A DNA stretch of 64,000 nucleotides from Eucommia ulmoides (taxonomy: Eukaryota > Streptophyta > Magnoliopsida > Garryales > Eucommiaceae): assembly GCA_016647705.1 (NCBI GenBank), contig CM028338.1, positions 20,667,577-20,731,576 on the forward strand, read 5' to 3'. Below the pieces are notes generated by a model. That model was not told the DNA's origin and ran no database searches. It saw only the letters and a list, made by a program, of their open reading frames with translations. Of this stretch, positions 31,860 through 43,514 are shown one piece after another. Within the stretch, counting starts at the first letter, position 1. Each line of letters begins with the position of its first letter. The position numbers and the translations under genes were made by a program.

Positions 31860-32384
31860 TGAATTGAGCCTCCCCTACTCTTGATAATGTCAGACGGTGC
31901 ACGGGTGCTCTAAGCTTGCCCTCTTCTTCTCTGGCGGTTGAGACACCATCGCCTAGGGAAAAACCCTCCCTAGCTGACTTAGTGTCCGTGGTCAGTTACT
32001 CTAATGAGCACGGATGATAAGGTTCTTCGTGGGAGCCCGTCATCGTAGCCATTCTGGAGAAGGATGATTATGTAACAGAGATGGCATTTTCCCAAGTGAT
32101 TCCCCTAGTGCCATGGCTTGTTTGCGATACGAACTAGGGATTCTACTCTCTGCTGTCCCCATCCGTAGTCTTCTCTGAGATCTTCAGTCCAATGTAATCG
32201 AGAAGGATTTGATAAAAGCTCTTAGCCTATTCACCTTCCCAAGTTTCATCATGACCATAGGGCACATCTGCCACCCCCAGGATTTGTTACTGTGTTTTTC
32301 CACCAGCTAGATGTCAGACTTTACTTTCCTATTCACCCTTGGGTCCGAGCAGTTTGTAAGAAGTTTGGTCTGTGTCCATCATCG
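31860..32384 (+). pseudogene. Antisense accessory ORF of Tat element G, N-terminal remnant
   Basis: The block VFFHQLDVRLYFPIHPWVRAV then KFGLCP (about 32293-32375) resembles the conserved Y/F-F...R-L-P-x-H-P-F core of the protein annotated in plants as 'putative gypsy type transposon' (Transposase_28-like). The region before it is broken by stops and shifts. It is on the strand opposite to the Tat gag-pol, as known for the Retand/Tat group. It is cut at about 32384 by the tail of an Athila element. Function unknown. Confidence 0.55.
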
Positions 32385-32614
32385 AAATGTTAAAATTCTA
32401 GAACACTACATGGTGTGTTTTATGCTTGAGTTGGATAGAATTGGGGGCCGATGAGGGTAAATCGTTTGGCCGTTAGATGACTTTCAAACTTTGCACATTT
32501 TTGTTTCTAGTGTTTTTCGTTTTTAGTTTTTAATTTCATAGTTAGTCGTTGTAGTAATTGTGTATGTGTGGGTGTTTTGCTCGAGACTAGCAAAATTCCA
32601 ATTTTAGGGGTATT

Positions 32615-34008
32615 TGATAGGTGTAAATTACCTATCTATTTCCAAACTGAACTTGTTAGTTTTTGAGTATGTTTAGTACGTTTTATTACGTTTTAATTCG
32701 TTTATATTCTTTTTGTCATAAAAAAGGTATTTGGGGTGAAAAGGGACTAAAACGGTCCTTAAGCGGTCAAATCGGAGTAGAGCAGTGGACAAATGGTGGA
32801 AAAACAAAGTTTCAAAACAACAAAGTCACTGCTTAGGCGGTGAAAGTACTGGGAGCAGCAGAAAGCCCACTGCCGCGGTGACCATTCACCACCGTGGCGG
32901 TGAAATTACATGATGTTTGCTATAATTCCACAACCACGGCGGTCAAGCCACTGACCTACCCACCACCGCGGCGGTGAATCCCACCGCCGCGGTGGTCACT
33001 CTGTAGACAGTTTTGGATATTTAGGATATTTTGAGATATTTTTGAGCCTATATATATCCTCCCTTCTCCTCCATTTCAAGGGTTAGACGTTTTGGAAATT
33101 CTTGAGAGCTCCGAGGCCATTCGACCAAGAGAAAATCACGTTGCGAAGAAGGAGGAAGCGTTCTTGGAACGGTTTTAGCGTCAGATCTTTAGATAAATGG
33201 CTAGTTTTCTCATTTCTATTTTTCTCTCTTAGATTTGGTGGAATGTTTGTATATGTTTAGCTCGTTTCTAGTTGTATATAGGGCTACGACCATGTTTAGC
33301 TAAACATATATTGTTTAGGGCTTGATTGAATTCGTGAAAACATTGTTTATATAAAATTGATGTTTAGTTAGTGGTTGTTCATGTTTATCTGATTGTGTTT
33401 GTTGTGTTGTATTGTTTATTATGCTTATTATGATATACCGAGAATACGGGGTTTGACACTCGGGAGAGGTAACCCCGGATTCGGACTAGGGTAAACACAA
33501 CGCGACGATCCAATAACCCGGGAGGGAGTTGGAGAGTGTGAAATCAATAATGTTGGGGCAAGACTCACGTGACCTAGGGTCGTTAAGACGTTGAGGGGGA
33601 CTTATTCGTTGACACGAAGTCGTGTATTCCCCCGTCTTACAATCGGGAGAGGTGGTAGTAGAGTTTACGAACTGAGATTGTCAGATAGGATGAACACCAT
33701 TAATGAAAATAGATTGAAACAAACACATTTAAGTGAACGATATTAATCCCTAGGAAATAATTCCCATAAATGTCCTACCAATATTTTAGTATAATTAGAT
33801 TAATTAATTTAGTATTAGTATTAATTAATTATAAATACCATTTTTTGTCGCCTAGATAAAGTCGGGTTATGATAATTACGGTACTCGACAATATTCTCAA
33901 CCAATCCCTGTGGCACGATATCCGACCGAAAGGTCCACTATATTAAAACTTGACCTTATGCACTTGCGAGTCAAATCAATCGACGGGCGAACGAATTCAC
34001 TCCGGTCA
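32615..34008 (+). repeat. Complete Athila-type LTR (1394 bp) of element F
   Basis: Starts TGATAGGTGTAAATTACC and ends CTCCGGTCA. The interior holds the GC palindromes (CACCGCGGCGGTGA and CCACCGCCGCGGTGGTC near 32961-32998), 'tatatatcctccc' near 33050 as a weak TATA candidate, and the 'tttgacactcgggagaggtaacc' type block shared by all family LTRs. Confidence 0.88.
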
Positions 34009-34014
34009 AGTTTT

Positions 34015-34032
34015 TGACACCGTTGCCGGGGA
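34015..34032 (+). promoter_or_regulatory. Primer-binding site of element F, tRNA-Asp type
   Basis: TGACACCGTTGCCGGGGA differs from the tRNA-Asp complement (TGGCGCCGTTGCCGGGGA) at two positions, both G to A. It lies six bases after the LTR end. Confidence 0.85.
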
Positions 34033-34154
34033 TTGTGTTTTAGATTATTGTTGATATTGTGAGTAAATATCTTGATTTTAATTTAGGTATTTATTTCATT
34101 CATAATTTTTATTTGTAGTTTTGTTTTTTTGTTTATGCGGTACTTGGAAATGGA

Positions 34155-34440
34155 TCATCGACAAGTCCTCTTTAGGTTCTTTTAACAAGATTTTGAATCG
34201 TTATACTGTGCCTGGGAACGTTACAAGGTATTGCTACTTCAGTTCCCGAATCATTATTTCCTGAGGGAGTATCAACTACTAAACTTCCTCGATAGGTTAC
34301 AAGCCGCAACAAGAGATTGGGTTGAAAGAAGAAACGGTACCCCCTCTTTTGACCAATTAACCGCGGATGAGGTCTATTAGCTATTGGAAGACATGGCGAC
34401 ATTTGATTATCAAATTTCCAATTCTTTTTCAAGCTATCAA
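34155..34440 (+). pseudogene. Gag fragment of element F
   Basis: The translation DFESLYCAWERYKVLLLQFP, LLNFLDRLQAATRDWV and LLEDMATFDYQIS aligns block for block with the middle of the Athila gag seen in elements 1 and B (WERFKNLLRRCP, FYNGLDGQTRTIVD, LLEEMVANNYQW). It is strongly diverged, has an in-frame stop near 34378 and starts and ends abruptly. Confidence 0.65.
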
Positions 34441-34618
34441 AGCTTTGTGGCTAGAGTGACCTACCTGAGAACAAGGTCATTGATGTGGGAGGAGCGAGGG
34501 CGGACTCGTCGATCGTAGTATCTTGCTACCCTCTGTTGGAAGGCAGCTTGCTGAACCTGGACTTGTTCTTTTAGTTATTCGAGGAGGTCAAGGTTCAACA
34601 ACAGTGCCACATCATTCT
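34441..34618 (-). pseudogene. Integrase C-terminus fragment of a Tat-type element (H)
   Basis: On the minus strand the reading is LLLNLDLLE, one stop, then VQVQQAAFQQRVARYYDRRV and RPRSSHINDLVLR. This is the conserved end of Tat-lineage integrase and resembles element E at about 59250-59390. Both flanks are foreign: Athila gag to the left, unrecognised DNA to the right. Confidence 0.7.
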
Positions 34619-35085
34619 TAACTTGATCAAAAGCCTTAATGGTTATGAGAGTTTGCACGCTTATCTAAGAAAGTAAATTAAACAACTTGGAAAGAACTCA
34701 CCAGAATTTCTCGAAAACCATTACTATAACTCAGTAGTGAACACAAATTGGTGACCAAAACTTTTAACACTTCGGTTAAGAACTTTTTCGATATAAATTC
34801 TCGTATAAATTTCAACGTGGAATTCTCTCTTATAATATCCAAAAGTTGAATGCTCTTGATTCATCTTATATAAAAAATGTAAGTCTCTATATATAAACCT
34901 TTAACTAGACCTACAACAACTAGTTTTCAAATTCCAAAACTTTTGATAACCTTTTACTAACACAAAATATCATATAATATCAAAATAGGGATGTTTCATC
35001 TAAAATACTTTTATAAAAGCTTGTTTTGGTCCCAAAACTTTATCAATTCAAAACTCTTAAAGTTAGGAAGTAGTTTTACCAATTC
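34619..35085. other. AT-rich, no gene seen
   Basis: Moderately AT-rich DNA between the integrase fragment and the LTR of element E. No ORF or known repeat was recognised; it is probably the insertion target of element E. Confidence 0.4.
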
Positions 35086-35688
35086 TGTTGGTGTCAAAAA
35101 TTTGACCAACCAACAGTATGGTCCGGTCAATCTTCACATAGAGAGTTGGAGCTGATCTTGGAAGTACCTTCAACTGGGCTAGGGCCTTCAACCTTCCTAG
35201 AGATTTATCTTGCATATGCCCAAGCTGTTAGGGCACTGTCTGGGCTGATCTTCGGGTTGGTACCTGTACACAGGATAGGCCGGGGTATTCTCGACGTGTC
35301 CCCTCTGGTGTAAGACTAAGAGCTTGGGAAAAAGGAAAAGAGATCGCTTGGATTAAATAAAGTTGTTACCTCAAGGTTTTAACCTATGCATTTACCCCTA
35401 ATCAATCTGGCACGTGGAGAGCGTGAGGGAATTAGAGCTATAAGCCTAGGCCTGGGACTGACTTGCGAGTCAGGTTTCTACGCCGACCTACTATGGCAGT
35501 ATCAAGGGAGATTATTGGAGATGATTTCTTGGTGCCTGCATACGTGCTTTGTTTTAACCGACCCGAGGAGGCATCTCGGTTGTCTATTCACTAGGCTAAT
35601 TAGTCCATTTGATAACATGGCATTGGTAACGTGGAAGCCATGATCCAGGTGGCGGATGCGTGATTGAGGTCGATTTTTACCCACATCA
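35086..35688 (-). repeat. 3' LTR of Tat element E (603 bp)
   Basis: On the minus strand it starts TGATGTGGGTAAAAATCGAC at 35688 and ends TTGACACCAACA at 35086. A polypurine tract (minus strand GGCTTGGGGGGTAAC, 35703-35689) stands directly before it. It is shorter than and clearly diverged from the LTR of element G. Confidence 0.75.
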
Positions 35689-35962
35689 GTTACCCCCCAA
35701 GCCTTAGCATGGAGATGAAACATGAGACAATGAGGGTTCTGATCACGATCTGTTAGAGAATAGAGATCCAGGCTCGAGGAAGCATAGCTCGACAACATAG
35801 AACAGCTCGATAGTCAAAATCAGCTCGGTTGAGGCTTTCCCAGCTTCTGCGAGAAGCTTGACTGACATCTTAACTGGATGCACGACACGTAGCCTGACAG
35901 TGCGTGAATTGACACTCTGCGCACCGTCTAATTAACACGACATTTTGACTTCTCAGACCACC

Positions 35963-35970
35963 TATAAATA
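35963..35970 (+). promoter_or_regulatory. TATA box for the Tat antisense ORF (element E)
   Basis: TATAAATAGG about 200 bases upstream of the plus-strand ORF, in the same relative position as 31687 in element G. It drives transcription opposite to the element's gag-pol, if active. Confidence 0.6.
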
Positions 35971-36176
35971 GGTACTTCATTTCTTTTATTTTTTCTTACA
36001 CCAGATTATTCATGAAAGCTCCACCCAACCTCAGAGCATGGTACTCTTTTCTTTCTTTCTAAAAAATGTCTGAGTCTTATTCCTCGGGATACAGTCTATC
36101 TGAATTCAAAGGGACTAGGATAGAACCTACTATTAAGTAGGTCAACCTCAGCTTGTCTTCTACTAAGATTGATTAA

Positions 36177-36617
36177 GTGGAGATGATCATGGCACCTGAG
36201 ATGGTCACGGAACTGGAGGTCGCCGTTGAATGGACCACCTCCTCTTCTGAGAGGCCCCGTAGGTCAGCCATTGCGGGGACCTCCCACTCTCCTAGAGTAA
36301 CCAACGACCCTTGTCGGAGGAGGGTTAGGAGTGAAGTGGGCTCCTCTGGGGGGCCCGGTGTTGAGCTCGACACGGCCCTTACCATGGACCTAGACATTAA
36401 GGGCCCGCCCGCTCTGGAGGCAGAAACCTTTCCATCCACGTCGGGTTAGGCCCCAAGGGCCAGCCTGGCCTCTGGTCAGCTAATATGCGAGGTTTTATAG
36501 GATGCCCTAGTCTGGCGAGTGAAACCCAAGCTGACGGAGAAAGATGTGCGAACCCTCCACTACACGTACGTCTTCCCTAGCACGGTGGATGTGCTAGGTC
36601 CTCGGGAGGATGGCAGT
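36177..36617 (+). pseudogene. Antisense accessory ORF of Tat element E, N-terminal part
   Basis: A Ser/Pro/Glu-rich, probably disordered, start (MEMIMAPEMVTELEVAVEW) is followed, after a stop near 36447, by KLTEKDVRTLHYTYVFPSTV and DVLGPREDG. The last part matches the conserved 'L-T-x-x-D-V-x-x-L-x-x-x-Y-x-I-P' entry block of the plant 'putative gypsy type transposon' protein. The Athila LTR of element A interrupts it right after this block. Function of this protein in Tat elements is unknown. Confidence 0.6.
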
Positions 36618-38044
36618 TGAATGCACCTTTTCCATGTCTTAATTTAACTCGCAAGTGCACGGGGTTAAGTTTTAATATAGTGGACCTTTCGATCGGATAT
36701 CGTCCACAGGAAAACGTGTTTGATTAATTGAATATCGTAATTTGCATAGTCTTATATTATCTTGATGGTTCAATAATTGTTTGAAGTTGAATATTTAAAA
36801 ACTAAGTTAAATTAAAAACTATTGGGTTAATTATAATTAAATGGATTACCTAGGGATTGATTTCATTCACTTAATACATGTTTCACTTTGTTTAGTTAAT
36901 AATAACGGTGTTTATCCTATCTGACAATCTAGGTATCGTAAACTTGCTCACTACCTTTCCCAAGTGTAAAGTGAGCGAATATGTAACTTTGCGTCAATTC
37001 CAAAGTACCCCTCAACATCTATACAACCCTTAGTCACATGAATGTGGACACAACCTTATGGATTGCGCACTCTCTAACGCCCTCCTAGGTCATTAGATCG
37101 TTGTGATGTGTTTAACTCTAGTCCGAATTCGGGGTTACCTCTCCCGAGTGTCAAACCCCTTATTCTCAAAACCAACCCTAATGCCTTGAAAAGCATATTA
37201 AGATTATAATAAAATGGTAAACACAATCGAATTTAGACAAACAATCGTTAAAGAAACATATATTCAATCAAACGTGTATTCACATGAACTACGTCAATCC
37301 CTAGATAATATTTATCTAGCCTACGATGATCTTAGCCATACAAATATTAAAACAAAAGGGATTCATCATCATTAGATATGGAAAGTTAATTACAAAGATA
37401 AAAGCAAAAGAAGAACGATCAAATCTTAGAGTGAAATAGTCCACTGTCGCCAAAGATCGGTCCTGAATTGCTTCCTCTTCTCCAAATGTTGAATCTCCTC
37501 TTTGAGCTCTCAAAAATAGCTTAAGATCAAGTGTCTAATGTTAGGGAACATTTTTGACAAATGGGAGAACAAGGGGCTTAAATACAAGACTTCAAAATAT
37601 CTAGAAAAATATTTATTTTCTATGCAGAGTAACTGCCGTGGCAGTGAACTCATTGTCGCAGTGGTGGGTATGTCGGTTAACTTCATCGCTGCGGTGGTGA
37701 ATGACCGCTATGGTGATGAAGATAGCCCTAAACTCTCTGGACTTTTACCGCCATGGCAGTGAATGACCATTGTGACGGTGAGACTTCTGCAATTCTCCAA
37801 GCACCTCCATTATTACAGCAGTGGGTTTTCAGCATCCTCACAGTCGCGACGGTGGCCTGACCACTGCGGCGGTGGGTTTGCTGTCTTGAAGCCTTGTTTC
37901 TTCACCGTTTCGCTTGTTTATCACTCAATTACGTCCCTACACCAGATTTACATAAAAACAAACAAAAATGCAATAACATATTACTAAAACACTCGAAAAC
38001 TACTGAATTCGTCTTAGAAGTAGATAAGTATTTTCAACCTATCA
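36618..38044 (-). repeat. 3' LTR of element A
   Basis: On the minus strand the LTR starts TGATAGGTTGAAAATACTTA at 38044. The low end is at 36618 or 36622, where two TG dinucleotides would both fit. The GC palindrome array is at about 37625-37885 with cores such as CCGCCATGGCAGT and ACTGCGGCGGT. It closely follows the LTRs of element B. Confidence 0.85.
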
Positions 38045-38064
38045 AATACCTCAAAACTTGGAAT
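38045..38064 (-). promoter_or_regulatory. Polypurine tract region of element A
   Basis: On the minus strand the sequence before the LTR reads CCAAGTTTTGAGGTATT, the decayed form of CAAGTTTGGGGGTATT seen before the LTR of element D (55820-55836). It would prime plus-strand DNA synthesis. Confidence 0.6.
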
Positions 38065-39699
38065 TTTGCTAGTTCTCGATCAAAACACCCTAACACTAAA
38101 ATAAACTAACTGTACTAATTAGCTAACTACTAAACTAAAAATGAATAAACGCATGCGAGTTCCAAGTTCAATCGAATAAACCAAGTTCTTCTTCCCTCAA
38201 CAGCCCCTGATCAGATCAAGTTCAGAAATAAAACACACCACGTGGTGTTCTAGAATTTCAACACTCAATATCAATGAAAACCATTCTAGATCCATTTAAA
38301 GTGTGTGTGTGAGAACTCAAATATATAACTATCCAAACATAGGATTGGATTATTCAATAACTAAGCTCATGACTTAAACCGTTAAGAATTAGGAAAACTA
38401 TATGCTTGACTGGGCTCGACTATCCACTAATGTAGGTTCGAAAATTCATAGAGATCAATAGGGCTTGGATCGACATTGGAGAATGGCCAAGGGTATCTCA
38501 GGAATTGAAAAAAAAAATTGTTATAATTACGATAATTCAATGATACCCGAGGCACAAACGTTTGTCGCTATATCTCTCTCGTAACCCCAAATATTTAAAA
38601 CACAACCCTGAACAAGAATTTAAGAACTTTGTATTCACTTGTCAAAAGAACTAAAATAAAAACTATATTCACATAGTGTTTTTTTTTAACATAACACACC
38701 CCCAAACTTATTCTAATTTGTACAATTTTAGGGGCATGTAAATAGAATTAAAAGAATGACAAGTGGATACACTAATACCGAACCAATAAATATTCGTCTG
38801 AAACTCGACTGGTCACTTCAAGTAGTATAATATAATGCTAACTTGATTTCACTCAATTCGTGTGTTTGGCTTAGCAATAATTGTTTGGAAAATTTTTAAT
38901 TGGTTAGGGTATTGATACATGTTCAGAATTAAAAAGGTATCGACTTCGATAGGGTAACGAGGGATAAAAAATTTCAAGGTTAGCTTCAAAGGTTCAAGCG
39001 ATAAAATTGAAGCCTAAATCATGCCTCCTAAACTACCTCATCTAGGATTTTGCCTCAAGTTTTCCCCAATCAAGTTATAGATTCCTCAAATTTATCATAA
39101 ACTTATTACTGAATAATCGGCGTCAAATCATTCGAATGGCTATGCACTGAGTTTATATGATTGTGCAATTTAGGATCAAAATAATTTTTACCTAATTGAC
39201 ATGCCAAGCACACAAAACACACATGAATGGCATCACCCCCGACCTCGATATACAATTAGGGGATAATTTTCATCATCGAGAAATGGCCCAGACGAATTCA
39301 ACACCTCAACACGCAAATACTACTTCATACATAAACATATCTACACTAAATCTAAACACTAACATACATACACTAAACTAAGAATTACACATGCACAAAG
39401 ACAAAAAATTAAATTAAAACTTAACTATAAATTAAAGTCTATAACATACATTAAAACTTCTACAAATCATAAAACTAAGCATACATAAAACATCTTTTAC
39501 AAAAACTAAACATATCTAGTCCAATAATATATATCAATTTTTTTTGTTCATCCTTCTCTAACAAAAACAAAATTGGATGAACATCTCCCCCAAACTTAAA
39601 ATAGAAAGTGTCCATACTGACTAAGCAGCGAACCCAATAGCAGTATATAGTAATGGCAATAACAATGGGTTCCAAACACATACCTAGGAGGTGAGACGT
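38065..39699 (-). other. 3' non-coding region of element A
   Basis: Matches the 3' regions of elements B (47020-48225) and D (54394-55819) in opposite orientation. Shared landmarks are the inner purine run near 38700 (CACCCCCAAACTTATT), the 'gggccatttctcgatgatga' block near 39270, and a second run near 39585 (CTCCCCCAAACTT). No gene is visible. Its conservation across copies suggests a structural or regulatory role. Confidence 0.6.
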
Positions 39700-40900
39700 G
39701 ACAGCCACACCTCCTGCCATCCACCGAGAGGAATGTCATCTCCACCACTGTTTCGTCGAAAAGAATTGTGAGGCAGTTGCAAGAGGTGTAGAGAAAATTA
39801 CGACATTGGAAGATAGGTGCTCATTTCGAAGCCGATGTGAGCGCCAAAGAGCCGCTGGACTTGATCCTGCTGGCGAGTAAATTGGTCCATGAACATCCGA
39901 AACTTGGTATTTTGGAGATTTGAATTATACTGCCCTTGGCGAAGAACAGCGTTGTCCAGCTGGATCGTCTGGAGCTACTGGTACAAGTTGTCCAATATGA
40001 TCGGGGAGCGGCTCATAGCCTCTGGAACTGGGGCCTCAAACGACCCTACCTCCTCTTCTTTGGGTCCCTCATCTTCTTCTGCTTCTGGCTCGCCTGACCA
40101 TTGCACTCTCCCTATCCACATTCGAGTAATTATGGCTAGATCGGATGGAGAGATAGGGGGACAAGGGTTATCCCCGACTATTGGTACACCAGCCAGTCTG
40201 AATAGGTCGGTCAATAGAGATGGAAATAGAAGGTTAACATTTGTTGTTTGGACGGCATGAAGAATGGAAGAGTAGATCAAGAACCCGACATTTAGCGGCT
40301 TACCCGTCTGAATGGAATATAGCGTCATAGCCCATTTTTTGGAGACGTTAGATAAGTAAGACATCGGGAGAAGGCTACCACAAACAAAATGATGCCAGAT
40401 TTTTGGGATCGAATTCAGGAAATTGGCTGGGAAAATGGCTAAACCTGGCCTTGTGTGAGTCTATTGGACATTGCCTAAAGTTAGGGCATAGATCACCGTT
40501 TCCATGCTTGGATTATAGCCCCTATATGGTTCATCAGTTGGTTCTGGCGCCGCCAATCCCAAAATTTCATTAATTCACTCAGAACTAAACAGGATGGGGC
40601 AATTTTGGAACTTTTTCCGGTTATCATTGGCTTCGGTGATATTGGCATAGAATTCCCGAACTAAAGCCACCTCGCTCCAGGGTGGTGATTAGCAAAATCT
40701 TTCCCAACCGCGGCTTCGTATGACGCTTGAGAATTCGGCCGGAAGAGCTTCCAATTTCCCAAAACCTCTTTACCGAATGCAAGTCCTCTTATGTTCGAAT
40801 CGATTAAAGTGCTCCTCGGCTAGTTTCGAAACAAAGCGGTTTGAGTCAAAGTCGGAGGCGGGACCCTCGGCTTGAGAACCCGAACTTTCTCCCCTTGGTC
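39700..40900 (-). pseudogene. Athila accessory ORF (env-position), Transposase_32-like domain
   Basis: In one frame from about 40700 to 39975 the translation gives VALVREFYANITEA, ILGLAAPEPTDEPY, LPMSYLSNVSKKWAM, INVG-like PLNVGFLIYSSI and LLFPSLLTDLFRLAGVP. This is the pattern of the 'putative plant transposon protein' domain found between pol and the 3' LTR of Athila elements. An acidic stretch follows (PEAEEDEGPKEEEVG), then a Gln-rich coiled tail near 39960-39850. Two in-frame stops lie near 40570 and 40455. No membrane segment typical of a true envelope is seen. Function unknown. Confidence 0.7.
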
Positions 40901-41879
40901 TTTTCGAAGCAGCACATTTTTACATGGTTCCTATCAATCACAATCACAAAACACAGCAGCCCAATCACATATTAACAAAGCAAAGCAATCCCACGAATCT
41001 AAACCGTCAAGAACACGACACAATCGCAATATGCACACACCAATCGCAATAGTTTCAATAAAATTTCAACAATGTAGCATGTAATTTTGTATCAAACAAT
41101 GTAACAATCCATATAAATCGTGTTCATCACCAAAAATCAAACCAAAACCCCAAAGTAATAAAGAAAATTACGAAAATGGGGTTCAAGAGTTTAGGGAACA
41201 ATCCAAATTCAACCATTCTTGATATGTATATGAAAATCAACCAAAGATTTCAACATATATATGAAATGTTGGATCAAAAGTACTTACTTGTTGAAACAAT
41301 TTGGTCCAATCGATTCAAAATTGGAGAAATCGCCCCTTTGGTTCCTCAAACCCTAAAATTCGAAAACAGGGTTGAAAATTGATTTTCGGTGGATGATTTG
41401 TGGTGGAAATATCAAATTTGGAATATGGAATGACGGATTTGAGGGTTGGAAATGGTTTGGGATGATGAAAATGGAAAGATTTGGGGTTTTAGGGGTGGTT
41501 GTGACGATTTAAATGAGCGATGCCCTTTTTATTTGAACAGAGGTTTTACCGCCGCGGCAGTAGAGCGCCTTTTTTTTAACTTTGCATCCTAAAGTTTCAC
41601 CGCTGTGGCGGTGAGCTGCCTGTTGGATTTTCAAGTTTTTTGATGTTTTCACAATAAGGCTCCACATCACACACTTCCACTTCGTTAGTTCAACGATTTG
41701 AAGTACGAAACACACCCCCGAGTATCCACACTTCTTAATTCAGCTCCAAACATGCTCTGAGACCATTCTAGCCTCCAAAAAGTAAATAATAGCAAAAGTC
41801 GAGCAAGATTGTACCCTTGGTTTCATATAAAAAAGGTGCTTGATTTACCGTCCCCAACTGGACTTAGCGAATTCTAAGA
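40901..41879 (-). other. Spacer between pol and accessory ORF of element A
   Basis: No gene recognised. It contains two palindrome-type GC motifs (near 41549 and 41600) like those of the LTRs, and a block near 41700-41800 shared with element B at 46490-46600. It may hold the leader or promoter of the accessory ORF. Confidence 0.45.
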
Positions 41880-42100
41880 TCAGTCGTCAACGAGGGAGAT
41901 ACTCTCCACAACTCTCTCTTTGTTTCAGAAGTAATGTTTGATCCACTCCCCATTAACTCAAAAAATTTGTCCATTATCGCCTTCCAATTCGACGGAGCTG
42001 AATAGAAATACATGCTTGATCTGGAACGGTCTGGATCACCAAGACTTCAATTTTTCGAGAAAGAGCCTCAGCCGTGAATTGAACAACAAAACTTTCTGAC
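41880..42100 (-). pseudogene. Pol C-terminus of element A, cut by element B
   Basis: The minus-strand translation contains [18 protein letters not shown], then IKHVFLFSSVELEGD, the conserved integrase tail of this family (compare element 1 at 1-130). Element B begins at 42101 directly upstream of it; the rest of pol resumes at 49391. Confidence 0.8.
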
Positions 42101-43490
42101 TGATAGGTTTAAAATACCTATCTACTTCTAAGACGAATTTGGTAGTTTTCAAGTGTTTTAGTAATATTTTATTGTGTTTTTGTTTGTTTTTATGTAAATA
42201 AGGTGTTTGGACGTAATCGAGTGATAAACAAACAAAGCGGTGGAAAAACGGTGAAAGAAACAAGGTTTCAGGACAGCAAACCAACCGCCGCGGCGGTCAG
42301 CTATCGCTGAGGCAGTGGAGATGCATGGAGAATTGTGCTAGTCTCATTGCCGCAGTGGTCATTCATCACCGGGGCAATAAAAGTACAAAGAGTGTAGGGT
42401 TTGGTTCACCACCGCAGCGATCATTCACCGCCGCAGCGGTGAAGTTAACCGACTTAACTCACCACCCACCGTGGTGGTCACTCTGTACAGAAAATATCTA
42501 ATTTTCTAGATATTTTGAAGCCTTCTATTTAAGCCCTTGTTTCCCCCATTTATCGAAAACGTTCCACACTTGATATACATGATATTAAGCATTTCTTGAG
42601 AGTTCAAAGAAGAGATTCAACATTTGGAGAAGAGGAATCATTTCAGGACCGATCTTTGGCAACAGTGGACCACTCCACTCTAAGATTTGATCGTTCTTTC
42701 TTTGTTTCTATCTTTGTAACTTAACTTTTCATATCAAATGATGATGAATCCTTATTGCTTCAATATTTGTATGGCTAAGATCATGGTAGGCTAGATAAAT
42801 ATTATCTAGTGATTGATGTAACTAATGTAAATACATGTTTGATTGAATATATGTTACTTTAATGATTGTTTGCCTAAATCTAATTGTGTTTACTGTTTTA
42901 TTACAATTTAAAACGCTTGTTAAGGTATTAGGGTTGGTTTTGAGAATACGGGGTTTGACACTCAGGAGAAGTAACCCCGAATTCAAACTAGGGTTAAACA
43001 CATCACGACGATCTAACGACCTGGGAGGGCGTTAAAAAGTGTGAAATCCATGAGGTTGGATCAAGACTCATGTGACTATGTGTTATATAAAACGCTAGAG
43101 AGAGACTTCGGCGTTAACGCGAAGTCACATAATCGCTCATTTTACACTCGGGAGAGGTAATGAACGAGTTTGAGATACCTAGATTGTCGGATAGGATAAA
43201 CATCGTTATTGTAAATTAAACGAAGTCAAACATGTATTAAGTGAATGAAATCAATCCCTAGGTAATCCACTTAATTAGAATTAACCCAATAGTTGTTAGT
43301 TTAACTTAGTTTTTAAATATTTAAACTCAAACATTAAACTGTCAAGATAATATAAGATTATACAAATCATGGTATTCAATTAATCAAACACGTTTCCTAG
43401 TGGACAATATCCAATCGAAAGGTCCACTATATCAACACTTGACCTCGTGCACTTGCAAGTAAATTAAGACATGAGAAAGTAGCACGTCCA
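42101..43490 (+). repeat. 5' LTR of element B (1390 bp)
   Basis: TGATAGGTTTAAAATACC at the start, GCACGTCCA at the end. Palindromes of the CCGCCGCGGCGGT type lie at 42284-42475. By eye it differs from the 3' LTR (48226-49390) at roughly one base in fifteen over sampled stretches, so the insertion is not recent. Confidence 0.88.
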
Positions 43491-43496
43491 AGTTTC

Positions 43497-43514
43497 TGGC
43501 ACCGTTGTTGGGGA
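43497..43514 (+). promoter_or_regulatory. Primer-binding site of element B, tRNA-Asp type
   Basis: TGGCACCGTTGTTGGGGA differs from the tRNA-Asp complement by G-to-A at one position and C-to-T at another. It is six bases from the LTR end. Confidence 0.85.

Larger units (their letters stand above)
32385..34440 (+). mobile_element. Athila-type element F: 3' tail, one LTR, then primer site and gag start
   Basis: The tail (32385-32614; 'gttaaaattctagaacac', 'gattgggggcc'-like words and the terminal purine run) matches the 3' internal end of element D at 55570-55836. Then comes a whole LTR, followed at once by a primer site and gag. The LTR therefore serves as 3' LTR of one copy and 5' LTR of another. 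Confidence 0.78.

Noticed and set aside
39698..40260. Plus-strand ORFs opposite the Athila accessory region
   Set aside because: The minus frame carries the recognisable domain; the plus frames do not continue in other copies.
39700..40900. A retrovirus-like envelope gene
   Set aside because: The position is that of env, but the protein lacks a signal peptide, membrane segment or cysteine pattern and matches the Transposase_32-like domain.
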